This document shows positions 21,895 through 33,189 of a stretch of DNA of 64,000 nucleotides, piece by piece. The notes under the pieces are model-generated. The model searched no databases, was not told the DNA's origin, and saw only the letters and a list, made by a program, of their open reading frames with translations. Source of the DNA: Toxorhynchites rutilus septentrionalis (taxonomy: Eukaryota; Arthropoda; Insecta; Diptera; Culicidae). The translations under genes were made by a program, and so were the position numbers. The DNA is taken from positions 150,115,056-150,179,055 of the forward strand of contig NC_073746.1 of NCBI RefSeq assembly GCF_029784135.1. Reading direction: 5' to 3'. Within the stretch, counting starts at the first letter, position 1, and every line of letters begins with the position of its first letter.

Positions 21895-22417
21895 CGCCCG
21901 AAATTTTCATACGCATCTTCGATCAGCTGACAGTGGAAGGGAACAAAATTCCATACAAGGAAATATTATCTCACTGACACCGCGTCAGACGTTTAAACGC
22001 GTGTTCGTGTGTATGTTTTCCTGGTATGTTTCTAGCCCCGGTCCCATTTTTGTGCCGCTTATTGCACACACATCGATGGGCAACGGCACATTTGAGTGCT
22101 GAGTTTATGGGTGTATGACCAACGAAAATTTCACCAGGACGCAATGAAAGGTGATATTTTCGGCTTGAGCATTCACTGACATCGAGAATGAACTGATATT
22201 TCTGTTGATGGAACGAAAACTATATCAAAACAAACGAGATGGTGAGCCAGCGGTCATAGGCACAGCGGCACCGCGATAGAAAAATGTGAAGAGTGTCGGT
22301 GGAGATATTTTGCACTGATAAAAATTGCTTTTCGATTTCAACATGTTCTTTCGAAATTTTGCATCCTTGCTCATATGCTCATATGAGAACTTCACATGAA
22401 AACACGTTGTTCAGTAA
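21895..22417. other. Unassigned DNA
   Basis: No coding features. The segment TTTCGATTTCAACATGTTCTT at 22335-22355 recurs at 30025-30045, so part of it is a dispersed repeat. Confidence 0.3.
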
Positions 22418-22425
22418 ATGCATAT

Positions 22426-23051
22426 TAGGGTGCCAATGAATGTATGGACAAAATCGACCCTAAAATTTCAAAATGTTACTCTATACAAAATGTTCACCAC
22501 CTCGAAAAAACACCCTATGCCAAATATCAGCTCAATCGGACTTAAGGGAAAGTGGCGCAAAGCGGTCAAAGTTTGGGGTTTTTCATAATCGAAAAATCAC
22601 CCAAGGGGAGAGTAAAGTAAATCGGGGTTTTCGAAAAAAAATTGATGCCTTGAAATTGCATGAAACGTCGAGATCTAGTGTCATCTCGAAAATTTTTTTT
22701 GTCAAAAATCGGCATTCTGGGATTCAGTTTTTTTTGGAGTACGAAACAAAAAGTATGGTTTTGGGTGCCAATAAAAATAGTTTTCTCGATTTTTCATTGG
22801 GAACTTGCTACGAAATGTTGATTTGCACGATAATATACCCTATGCAAAACATTAGCTCATTCGGACTTCATTTACTGGTGTCAAAAACATTTTGCATAAA
22901 TTGTTTTTTTTTCGAAACTCCCGATTTCCTTTACTCCCTTGGGTGATTTTTCGATTTTCCAAAAACTCAAACTTTGTTTTTTCGAGGTGGTGAACATTTT
23001 TTGTGGGGTAACTTTTTGAAATTCGAGATGATCATTTTCATTGGGACCTTA
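22426..23051. mobile_element. hAT-like foldback MITE family B, complete copy 2
   Basis: A perfect 8-bp duplication ATGCATAT lies at 22418-22425 and 23052-23059. Ends TAGGGTGCCAATGAATG and TAAGGTCCCAATGA are imperfectly inverted. The interior carries the family words CATGAAACGTCGAGATC and GGGTGATTTTTCGATTTTC. The longest open frame (22473-22946) has no domain and is fortuitous. Confidence 0.85.
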
Positions 23052-23191
23052 ATGCATATCTATAGTTCATAAAAATAAATAAAAGTGGTTCATAATTTTA
23101 CTTGTTATACATCACTACTCATTCGAGGAAAAAAAATCTGACTAAACGACACTCATGTCCAAATTTAATACGATCGCAAAGAATTAAATGT

Positions 23192-23344
23192 GAGGAGGCG
23201 ATCTTGCGTAGTGGTAACATCTATACCTCTCAGGCAGAGATCATGAGTTCAATTATCCATCCCGATATTTTTCCAAAAATGGAAGTAAACGTGACGAACC
23301 AGCCGAAATGTGTTGAAAGTCACTATAATAGAGAAAAAAAGAGG
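23192..23344 (+). mobile_element. tRNA-derived SINE (type 2) with 9-bp TSD
   Basis: A-box-like TTGCGTAGTGGTAAC and B-box-like GAGTTCAATTAT head a body that matches 2580-2740. The tail is A-rich. ATTAAATGT flanks both sides (23183-23191 and 23345-23353). This copy defines the true ends of the family better than the one inside the retrotransposon remnant. Confidence 0.8.
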
Positions 23345-23359
23345 ATTAAATGTTATTTT

Positions 23360-24027
23360 TATTAGTGAAGAATGGATAGTGCCTTATCCGGATACCGGAT
23401 AACAAACAATCGGGCAGTTTCGAGGCCAAACTCTTGATTTAAGAATGTGAAACTGAGAAAAACTGCATCTGTGCATGAAGCGAACGGAGCGTTAAATTTC
23501 AGGGAGAAATACACAAATTAAATAAAAATTATGAATGAATATTGAAAATTTAGTTTAGAATGAATATCCTGTTTTAAAGTGTTTTCTATACGGAATCTTG
23601 AACAATTTTTTTCTCTGATAACGATTTTACATTCTAATAATTAGGAAATAATTACGTGTTTTATGTATGCAATCAATCAATAATCTTCATTCAAGATGAA
23701 AAAATTCAGGGATAGTTATCTGAGAGAGCTTACTTCACTACAACTCAAAGCTATTGTAGGCAGCTACACACTAACTTATTTCACGATTCAATAGAGAGGC
23801 TTGATGGAATAGTGTGTTAGGCTTTTGCAATCACTTGAAGAAATTACAAAAATTGCAGGATCCGGCCTCTCCTGTATATTCGAGGCAATCCAGTGTGTTG
23901 CTTCATTAAGAATGCGTTTGGAGTATTGGATGAGACTGCACAAAGAACACCGAACCTGTCTTGTACGAGAGCACCTTTTTACGCTGGATTGGAAAGTCGT
24001 TTCAATTACACAAGAGTAGATCCAAAC
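23360..24027. other. Unassigned DNA flanking a Tc1-like element
   Basis: AT-rich, with no supported gene. Short frames around 23788-24057 overlap the transposon end and have no family features. Confidence 0.35.
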
Positions 24028-24029
24028 TA

Positions 24030-25325
24030 AAGGGTGTGTCACATCAAATTGCATCACGGAAAAAAACGCTGTAGAAATTCGCCCAGTAGACCGATCCTTT
24101 TGAAAATTTTAGACAGTAAAATAAAAACTATTAAACAACTTTTGGCATTTTCTTTTTATTCATACTTCGAGCCCAAGCCCGTATGCTCGCACCTTCCTCT
24201 TTACCCCGTCCATAAGGTTCTGTACAACGTCAGGTTGTAGTTTTTTTTGAACAGAAATCCATTTACTCTTGAAGTCCGCCTCCGATTTCACAACTTTTGG
24301 GTTCTTTCGGAGGGCCTGCTTCATAATCGCCCAATATTTCTCTATTGGGCGAAGCTCCGGCGCGTTGGGGTTCATTTCCTTTGGCACGAAGGTGACCCTG
24401 TTGGCTTCGTACCACTCCAACACGTCCTTTGAATAGTGGCACGAAGCGAGATCCGGCTAGAAGATGGTCGAGCCCTCGTGCTGCTTCAATAGTGGTAGTA
24501 AGCGCTTCTGTAGGCACTCCTTAAGGTAAACCTGCCCGTTTATCGTGCCGGTCATCACGAAGGGGGCGCTCCGCTTTCCGCAAGAGCAGATCGCTTGCCA
24601 CACCAAGTACTTTTTGGCAAACTTGGATAGTTTCTGCTTGCGAATCTCCTCCGGAACGCTGAATTTGTCCTCTGCGGAGAAGAACAACAGGCCCGGCAGC
24701 TGACGAAAGTCCGCTTTGACGTAGGTTTCGTCGTCCATTACCAGGCAATGCGGCTTCGTCAGCATTTCGGTGTACAGCTTCCGGGCTCGCGTCTTCCCCA
24801 CCATGTTTTGCCTTTCGTCGCGGTTAGGAGCCTTCTGAACCTTGTATGTACGCAGGCCCTCCCGCTGCTTGGTCCGCTGGACGAATGAACTTGACAAATT
24901 CAGCTTATTGGCGACATCCCGGACCGAACTTCTCGGATCACGTCTAAACTGCTTAACTACGCGCTTGTGATCTTTTTCACTGACGGAGCATCCATTTTTG
25001 CCATTCTTCACCTTCCGGTCGATGGCTAGGTTCTCGAAGTATCGTTTTAGTACTGTGCTGACCGTGGATTGGACGATTCCCAGCATCTTACCGATGTCCC
25101 GATGTGACAACTCTGGATTCTCGAAATGAGTGCACAGGATTAATTCACGACGCTCTTTTTCGTTCGACGACATTTTTCCAAATTTACGAAAAATTGACAG
25201 TGAAGCATGGCCAACGTGATCTATACACTCTTATCTGATTATAAGCGAAATCTGAAGATATAATTCCTAAAAATTAAATTTCTACAGCGTTTTTTCCGTG
25301 ATGCAATTTGATGTGACACACCCTT
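24030..25325 (-). mobile_element. Near-intact Tc1/mariner-type element (DD36E by count)
   Basis: Inverted ends begin AAGGGTGTGTCACATCAAAT and stay matched for about 45 bp. TA flanks at 24028-24029 and 25326-25327. Its 1,296-bp length is full size for the superfamily. A deleted relative lies at 40513-41448. Confidence 0.93.
24160..25173 (-). pseudogene. Tc1-type transposase with a single nonsense codon
   Basis: The frame opens at 25173 (MSSNEKERRELI) and would run 338 codons to 24160, except for one TAG at 24457-24459. That codon sits where relatives have Trp, directly before PDLASCHYSK, which holds the second catalytic Asp. Two N-terminal helix-turn-helix motifs are visible (LSHRDIGKMLGIVQSTV and SSVRDVANKLNLSSSFV). 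The first catalytic Asp is in VMDDETYVK and the Glu in LRPIEKYW. I count 36 residues between the second Asp and the Glu, as in the DD36E (Incomer-type) group, though that assignment is inference. No frameshift was seen. This is the best-preserved transposase in the window and may have decayed recently. Confidence 0.88.
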
Positions 25326-25329
25326 TACC

Positions 25330-26250
25330 CGATTGCAAGTAATTTTTTCCCCTTTTTTTGCACCACAAAAATTCATAACTTTTAAAGTACTGGACCGATT
25401 CAGATGATTGATAGAACAAATTAAAGGCTATGAGATAGTCTTCTTAACAAAAAAAAAACTAACTTGCGAAAAAAAAAAATTTGTCTTGTAATTATTAATT
25501 GTATCTGTTTTTACAGTTTACTCGGTTAAAGATATAGGGCGCTATATTTTTCTATATTTTTCTTGAAAGCTGACGTTTTTTCACACGTTTCATATCCAGA
25601 AATCAGAGAGGCGTTTCCTTTCGTTTCTGAGTTATTATTTTTCATATGCTCTCGTAGGCTTGAATTTGATATTTCAATCATCTGATTCACCTGATGGATA
25701 AAAGGGGAAAAAGTTGATTTTTCCGACCACCCAAAAATGGAAATGGGCAGCGTCATGAAAAAATTAAAAACTACGGGTTTAATATTTTTCGATAAAGATT
25801 AGAACAACCACTTTTTCGAAAAATCCATTTTTTTGCAGTTTTTCGAAAACTCTTCATAACTTCATTTGAAAAGACATCATAACGATTCAGATGGCCGACA
25901 TATCAAATTAAAGCCAATTAGTTATTCTTTTCTGGAAAAGTATTTTTTGGATTTTGGTTTTGTAATTATTGATTCTATTTGTTATTTGTTGTTTTCGTGG
26001 CTTTGGGCTAGAGGGCGCTATATTTTTTTATATTTTTTCTTGAAAGCTGAGGTTTCTTTACATAGCATATCCAAAATCAGAGATGTGATTGTTTTCGTTT
26101 CTAAGTTATGATTTTTCAAAGTTAACCGAAGGGTAAAAATTCAAAATTTTTCCCTATTTTCCAGAAATGATTTTTTTGAAAAAATCATAACTTTTGAACA
26201 ACTGAACCGATTGATACCATCGACCTATCAGATTGATGCCTATGATCTAG
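25330..26250. repeat. AT-rich repeat family A block
   Basis: Contains repeated family words: GATCGATATATCAAATTAAAG-type segments, GAAAGCTGACG/GAAAGCTGAGG, AGGGCGCTATATTTTT and GACCACCCAAAAATGGAAAT. Two overlapping units appear to be present. Non-coding; termini and TSD were not resolved. Confidence 0.55.
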
Positions 26251-26257
26251 TATTTTC

Positions 26258-26313
26258 TGACACCGTGCGCGAGTATGCGAATTATGATTTTGAGCGCGAG
26301 TACAGGAGGGTTA
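26258..26313. repeat. piggyBac-like MITE terminus, second copy
   Basis: GACACCGTGCGCGAGTATGC through ACAGGAGGG ends on TTAA (26310-26313). It matches 991-1048 at nearly every position. Confidence 0.45.
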
Positions 26314-26409
26314 ACCATTCATTATTTTTTTCAGTAGTAATTTTCCAATTTTCCGAAATTTTTATTCGTTAATAAAATTTCGGTTGGTTTTCAATGTACG
26401 TTGTCACAA

Positions 26410-26815
26410 TCTTGTACTTGTACTTAAGACAGAATTCTAGTCTAGACATTTGAAAAAAATCGAAATATTTCATATTTCTAAAGCTATATATGAAGAATAT
26501 ACCCTAGAAAGGACTTTTCTAAAATCCTATTATTTATCGAGCTATAACCATTTTAGTGAAGCGGAATCTAACCTGGTACGGCCTTAACAATAAACTTCAA
26601 ACGCGTTTTTCTCGAAATTAGTTTTTTCCAACTGGCGTACACGATATCTCAAGTTCTACTGAATCGATTCCTGTCGAATTTAAATAAACAAAATCTGCAT
26701 GCATCTCTCTATCGTATGAATCAATAAAAAATGATAGATAGAAGGGCTGGAATCGTGTACGCCATGGCACATCTTTTTTTTGAAAAAAAAAAATCGTGTC
26801 TCTACATTAGGATAC
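26410..26815. repeat. Dispersed repeat family C, copy 1
   Basis: Shares AATTCTAGTCTAGA, TTATTTATCGAGCTATAACC and GTACACGATATCTCAAGTTC with 39465-39990. Non-coding, with the same order and spacing in both copies. Termini were not resolved. Confidence 0.55.
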
Positions 26816-27059
26816 CCCCTTAAAGAGCAACAGTTTTGAAACAAAATCGATGTTTATCTTCTAATCACTTCGTTACTGAAAACTTGGTGATAAAATCCAG
26901 AGTAAAATATATTTTTTCACCGCAAGATATTTTTTTCAATAACACAAATCCTAACATAAACATGCTGGAGGCAAGGATACCAAAATGTCATAGTCATTTT
27001 ACTCACAAGACAATATATTGAGACATTGAGATTGAATACGATCAATCATCAATTTTCTG

Positions 27060-27720
27060 TAGTTCATAGCAAATCTGAATTTGAAAGAATATTTGTACTT
27101 GGCGTTTATTAATTACTTGAAACTTAGTAAATTTTCCGTTACCCAAACTAAACCTTATCATTATAATATAAAATCGTCTTCAGGCACCCCTTTTCATTTA
27201 CATAGCCATTTTTGGAAGAAAGGGCAAAGAATGATTTTTTTCAATCACCGGTTGAATTTGAAAAATTATAACCTAAAAACGAAAACAATCTCTGATTTTT
27301 GGATATGTTATGTAAAAAAATGTCAGCTTTCAAAAAAAATTTAAAATATATATACAGCCGAAGCCATGAAAACACCAAAAAACAAATACAATCTATAATT
27401 ACGAAAACAAAAATCCATTTTTTTGCATGTTTAATATTTTTTCAAAGAAGAATAAGTTATTGGCTTCAACTTGATATATCGATCATCTGAATCGGCCCAG
27501 TAGCTCAAAAGTTATGAAATTTAAAAAAAAAATCATTGAAGGAAAAACGGCAAAAAATGGATTTTTCGGACCACCCTAAAACGAAAATGGGCACCCTACT
27601 GGAAAAATAAAAAAAACGTGTCTTATATCTTGTGATAAAAAAACAAATCTACCACTTTTCACGAAAATCTGTGAACCATTATATCGGTTTGGCATGGAAT
27701 ATGCAAAAAATAATTTTCAT
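27060..27720. repeat. AT-rich repeat family A block, second
   Basis: Family words include AAAAACCAAATAC-type segments, GATCATCTGAATCGGCCCAG, GGACCACCCTAAAACG and the terminal-like ATATCGGTTTGGCATGGAAT at 27680-27699. Orientation is opposite to parts of the preceding block. Non-coding. Confidence 0.55.
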
Positions 27721-27909
27721 TCTCTTTTTTTTTTATTTTCAAAGTTTGTTATTTCACATGAAAAGCCTTTATAATTTTCGCCTCACATATCGAGAACGAA
27801 ACCGTGAATGCATTCAACGCGAATTACACTCACTGAGAACGAACACCCAATATATGTGCACTGTCCGTTTCGTTAGGAAAATTGATCTCTATTACATGTA
27901 ATAGGAGTA

Positions 27910-28975
27910 CCGATAATTTTTTTCCTTTTTTTTCAAAAATGCTTTATTCTGGAAAAATTTAAATTACAAATTTAATTTTCAAAGTACTGCCCATCGCTAG
28001 TCACAACTATCTCCCATCTTTGTGGCACTTCACGAGTTCCTTTGCGGAAATAAGCGGCCGGTTTGTCAGCTAACCACGAAACGATCCAATTTTTGACTTC
28101 ATGCTGGTCAACCAGGTCATGTTGCATCGAATGAAAAAGGTAGTAATCGGACGGAGCAATGTCTGGAGAATATGGCGGGTGGGATAGGACCTCCCATTTC
28201 AGCGTTTCCAAGTGTGTTTTGATCGGTTTCGCGACATGCGACCGAGCATTGTCGTGCTGCAAAATAACTTTATCGTGTCTTTGCTCGTGTTGTGGCCGTT
28301 TTTCCTTCAGTGCACGGCTCAAACGCATTAATTGTCATCGGTGGAGGTCCCCCGTAAAGGTTTCATTCGATTTTAGCAGTTCATAATACATCACACCCAG
28401 CTGGTCCCACCAAATAGACAGCATAACCTTCATCACCAGTAACGATTCGTTGCAAAAAATCCTTTCTTTTAATTCCGTTGGAGCAGTTGTTCGCACGTGA
28501 AAAAACGGCGTTCGACGTCTCGTGGCTTCAATTGTTTTTAAACGATCGGATATGGTTGGCTGGGCTACTCCAAGTGTATCTGCAAGTTCTTGTTGCGGTT
28601 GTGACGGATCATGATCGAGTAAAGCCTCCAATTCTTCATCTTCAAACTTTTTCTCATATTCCAAGTCAAAATTATCACTTTTAAACTGTGGAGCTTGGTC
28701 ACCATAAACTTCCACCAAAATGCGATGACTTTCCGCAGTTTTTTTTCATATTGAAGTAATGAAGTAACACACTCCCCGCAAAAACACTCTCGCTGGTACG
28801 AAATTCGACATATTCGAAGTGGCAAAAAAACTATGTTGTTTACGCTTCAACTTTTTGACACACATTGAAAAGGACGCGCAATGACAGTAGCTTTCAAACG
28901 AATGTCTGGAAATTTGTTTCACTGGAATAATAATCAAGTTACGCCATCTGTTGTAAAACCGAAAAAACTTACCGG
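27910..28975 (-). mobile_element. Internally deleted mariner (1,066 bp), CCGGTAAGTTTTTTCGG ends
   Basis: Ends CCGATAATTTTTTTCC and CCGGTAAGTTTTTTCGG are inverted, with TA at 27908-27909 and 28976-28977. The right ~125 bp is repeated alone at 47785-47914. The transposase on the minus strand lacks a middle segment. Confidence 0.85.
27972..28718 (-). pseudogene. Mariner transposase, deleted and frameshifted
   Basis: The N-terminal piece (28718-28335) has a helix-turn-helix, PQQELADTLGVAQPTISDRL, then jumps over the first catalytic Asp region to LLVMKVMLSIWWDQLGVMYYELL. The second piece (28328-27972, another frame) has HDNARSHVAKP with the second catalytic Asp and HPPYSPDIAPSDYYLF with the third. 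It ends VTSDGQYFEN. Because the D1 region is lost and the frame shifts near 28330, it cannot be active. The N-terminal sequence differs from the 12-kb mariner, so it is a separate lineage. Confidence 0.8.
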
Positions 28976-28995
28976 TACACCTACTATATTAAATC

Positions 28996-29046
28996 GGGGG
29001 TTTTTGAGGAAAAAAATTATGATGACAAATGTCTTCAAATTAGGGG
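28996..29046. repeat. hAT-like foldback MITE family B, short fragment
   Basis: AAATCGGGGGTTTTTGAGGA and ACAAATGTCTTCAAATT match family B interiors. A longer version next to the same mariner end occurs at 47930-48065. Confidence 0.5.
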
Positions 29047-29469
29047 AAAAGGCGGGAATTTGGACCACCTAAGCAAATTGCCTAATATTTCCAAACCTAT
29101 ACGGTCTAAATAAAAAATGTTACTTTGTATACTGAGCTACACTTGTTTTCTCAATAAATAATGTTTAATCATTATATGAAGCTTCAATCTACCAAATATA
29201 GCATAAAATGAAAGAGATGATTTTTGGACATTAAAATTTGATGCGGGGTGATCTGGACCGCCTGTGGGGTGATTTGGTCCAGGTGTTTCATCGAAAAAAA
29301 ATTTACTTATGTTTATGTAAAGTATTTTTGGGATAATGTTGCAATCAGTAACAATGTTTTGGGATCGATACCAGGTGTCTTCGCCAGATTCCAGACCAGA
29401 AAAGTTGGATTGACACCATCTCGAATTCTGCATGAATCTTTTCACTGTTGGTCGAGCATTTTCAAACAA

Positions 29470-29579
29470 TTTTGATGCTTGGTCAAAGGAAATCCGTTCT
29501 CGATGGCTTGCGTTGCTCTTTCAAGCTCTTCCTCCTTCCAACGTTGTCTGTCCATCCTCTTTTTGTAATTCAGCGGCAT
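29470..29579 (-). pseudogene. pogo-type transposase N-terminal (psq HTH) remnant
   Basis: The frame from 29579 reads MPLNYKKRMDRQRWKEEE then LERATQAIENG. This matches the start of the psq-type DNA-binding domain of pogo/jerky transposases (basic YKRK...RW.EE.L..A). It is lost after about 40 codons. Flanking sequence with repeated GGGGTGATTTGGTCC-type words is non-coding and probably belongs to the same element. Domesticated CENP-B-like proteins share this domain, but this piece is only a fragment. Confidence 0.5.
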
Positions 29580-29759
29580 CTGGAATCAGATAGACCAAAG
29601 AAAAGTCTCAAACCTGTAGGACCAATTCACCCCACAGAAACGTGTCCATGTCACCCCACACAACACGCAAAAATTGAAATGCAATTAATTTCATTTATTG
29701 TTATCAAACTTACAGTTTCGCTACGTCAAATTGTTCCTCTTCTGTAGGCGAACAGAACT

Positions 29760-30157
29760 TTACTGCACAATACACGAAAAGTTTGTTTAATTAGCGGGAA
29801 AAACCTTAAAACCACTATCGGAAAACTCACATTTTCTGACGATCAAAGTGCTTGCTGTGTTTATGCTACCGTAGAGGTACTTGTGAAGTTTTACCAAAGT
29901 TTTTCTACTTTAGGTACATACGGTTTAACAGTAGAAGGAAATGACATTATAAAAAAAATTCGAGTTTTTCTAAAACCACGAATGCATTAAGAGAAGTAAA
30001 TGATGGTGGTGTCACTGGTTTCCGATTTCAACATGTTCTTCCCAAATTTCACATCCCTGCTGAAGGCTAATATCAACGCAAGAAACTTCTCTGTGCAGTT
30101 TTGCTAATTCTCGTCAATCATAGAGCTGCAGTCAATCAACTCTACACCACAAACCAC
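29760..30157. other. Unassigned DNA left of the giant foldback element
   Basis: No gene seen. Contains the 20-bp dispersed word also present at 22335 (CGATTTCAACATGTTCTT). The last 9 bp (30158-30166) are the left target duplication of the following element. Confidence 0.35.
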
Positions 30158-30166
30158 AATCCAATG

Positions 30167-31288
30167 ACTTGTGTGAAGTTAGCGGCCAAAATCCAGCGGC
30201 TAAAATCGCATACAAGTCATATGTTGGATGCAACATGCGATAATTTTGTTTTTCGTTATTAATTATTTTAATAATTATAAATTGAACATTCATCGAATAA
30301 ATAACGTTAGATATATACTCATTCGAAAGAGAAATATGTTATCTATCTTCTAGCATGATTTAACCCATCATCAAAGTATCAGAAGGAAGTTATACATCAA
30401 AACGTGCACATGAGTCAATAATTTGAGGAGTACCAATTTCGGAAAATCAAAAAAAGTTGTTCGAAACACCCAAAAACACATTCTTGAAACAATGTTCATT
30501 CGATAGAGAAATATTTTATCTATCTTCCGGCCCCTACTTTCATTGATCGGAAAAGGGTCTAAGGAAAGTTATAGGCCAAGTTGTATGGGGGAAATTAATT
30601 AATTCAAACAACATTGAAAAAAGTTATTAGAAAGCACCCAATACACATTTTCGAGATAATATTCATTCGATAGAGAACATTTTTATCTATCTTTAGCCAT
30701 ATTTTCATTGATCGGAAAAGGGTTCGAGAAAAGTTATAGACCAAAACGTGTACGAGCTATATGGGAGAAAAAATAATTTGAGAAAATGCGTACAAGTTGT
30801 ATGGATGAAGGGAATTATTTTAAAGAAAATGTAAAAAAGTTATTTGAAGGCCCAAATTCACATTTTTGAGATAGTACTCATTCGATAGAGAATATTTTTA
30901 TATATCTTCAACCATATTTTCATTGATCAGAAAAGGGTCTGAGAAATGTTATATGCCAAAATGTGTACAAGTTGTATGGGGGAAATTAATTAAATTAAAG
31001 AACATTGAAAAAAAGTTATTAGAAAGGATCCAATACACATGTTTGAGATAATACTCATTCGATAGAGAATATTTTTATCTATCTTCAACCATATTTTCAT
31101 TGATCGGAAAAGGGTCTGAGAAACGTTATATGCCAAAATGTGTACAAGTTGCATGGGGGAAATTAATTAATTCAAACAACATTGAAAAAAGTTACTAGAA
31201 AAGACCCAATACACATTTTCGAGATAATATTCATTCGATAGAGAACATTTTTATTCATCTTTAGCCACATTTTCATTGATCGGAAAAG
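30167..31288 (+). repeat. Left inverted arm with satellite units
   Basis: After a ~330-bp unique outer part, units of about 190 bp repeat. Key words are TTTTCATTGATCGGAAAAGG, GTGTACAAGTTGTATGGGGG and CATTCGATAGAGAA. About five units are present. The array breaks off at GGAAAAGG where another repeat is inserted. Confidence 0.85.
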
Positions 31289-32779
31289 GTTGGACTCGAT
31301 TATATACTCGACCGAAAAATTAGAGGAACAGAGGGCGATGTCGGAAATTTTAAGTGATTTTTGACATACCTACTGTAACTTCGTGAAAAATCAACGCATA
31401 TCGATGGGGTGCGCATCATTTTAAAGTTATAACTTCCAGTTATTAGAACATTTTACGTATATATTTTTATCTTGAGATGTGTAGGTGTAGTTGGCAACAA
31501 TATCAAGAATAAATGAAAAATCGATTTTTGTTTGTTTTTTTTTTTGAGAATATTCTGGACTAAAACGTTTTTTTTGCTAACCAACTCAATAGTAAATCCA
31601 ATTAACCTTATCAACCAGCTTTCATTCGATTCCAAGAACGTTCCTGTAGGACCTTCCCACACAGAGGTATTTCTGTTTGAGTCTTTGTCTTTGGTGATGA
31701 ATAATTCAATAAAAAACATCGCATCGTAAATCTAACGGCAGTTTTGAAAACTCCAATAAATTCAGCATGAGAATAATTTGTTACTTTGACGAAAAAAAAA
31801 TTATTTGAATTTTTTGTATCGATTTCATAGAAGTGTCAAACCAGGATTTTTATAGTGCTTTACAAAAACCACTGTTATTCTGCAAATATAGTAGTAAGTT
31901 CTAATGTTTGCAGACAATTTTTGTAGCCTAGTGTATTACCTAAACATTTGTGAACGTTTCATATCGATACGTTCAACCGTTTATTCTAGACGATTTTTCA
32001 TAGTTTGGATTAAATTAGAGGAGCATTTAATTGCAAACCGTATCAGAAGTACAAAATTCGACTCCAAAAATGAAAATATGACTTAGTTCAAGCAAAAATG
32101 TAACCTTTCAACGTTAAAGTGAAATTTAAGTGGTTATTGTATGTACAGTGGGGTGAAAATTGTGATTTTTGAAGATTTTGCCTGAATTTTCACAAGGAAT
32201 TGTTTGTATCGATATTTCAACAAAATTAAGGATGATAGAAGTTTAGTATCAAAGAACAAATTGTAGAACTGTTAGAAGCTTTAATTCAATTGATAGAAAC
32301 AATCAAGTTTAAAATAAATTTTTAGGATAACATAAATAATAACACATTAAAAATTACTAACTTTTAAGTTTTTCACTTCCAAAATTTAAATGTTCCAGTA
32401 CTATATCCTATATTATAATTTCTCATTTTTCAAATGGAAGCAACAGAATCGTCTTCCGTACGTAGCGTACTTTTTAATGTAGAATTTGAAGCAACAAAGT
32501 CCGAAACAGAAAAAAAGTTCTATAACTCTCTCATTGTTGAAATTTGAACATATGCGTAGATGGATTTTTTCATCCAATATGATTGTTTATCATCCCCTGA
32601 GAGATTCCGGATAAATTCATTATTTCCATGTGAGAAAGGTGTTTTCTGACTTCAAAGGGATGAATCAAAAATAAAAATCTTCTTTTATATTCAAGAAACG
32701 AAACATATAAGCATAAAAAACGATTTTTTTGTGATATACAGTGAAAAGAAATCCGAGACTGTATCGAGTCCACCCTGTA
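31287..32779. repeat. GGTCGGACTCGATTATA repeat family, copy B
   Basis: Starts GGTTGGACTCGATTATATAC and ends GTATCGAGTCCACCCTGTA, an imperfect inverted pair. The order of internal segments follows copy A at 20163. No coding frame with family features. It sits at the inner edge of the left satellite arm. Confidence 0.6.
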
Positions 32780-33189
32780 TTTTTATTCACTTCAGCCCTG
32801 TACATTTATCCACTTCACTCCAATGACATTTAGTATTGGAAAATTTCCAATATTTTTGGTTTCGTTATTGATTTCGGTGCAGTTGAAAATCATTACCATC
32901 ATAACAACATCCAAATCTATTAGCAATACGTTGGATGTGATTTCGATGCGCGTCTCAATTTTTGCGAGGATCCATATCTGATGAGACCATGCATAAAATA
33001 TGATAGCTGAATAGAAGACATTTTACCGATGAAAAATGATTTAAAATTAATTAATAATCTCACTATATTAAACATACAATACGTTACGAACCGTAAGTGT
33101 TGTTGTTCAGATGATCAGTACTATTTTTGGTAGATATGTTTTGGTGTAATTATATTTTATCTGCACAGTACTCGGGCGATATTCTTGGA

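Noticed and set aside
22473..22946. 157-codon open frame
   Set aside because: It lies entirely inside a foldback MITE, mirrors non-coding family B sequence and has no domain.
30250..31288. CRISPR-like array of repeats
   Set aside because: Units are ~190 bp, directly adjacent and similar along their whole length, in an insect-type genome. It is satellite, not CRISPR.
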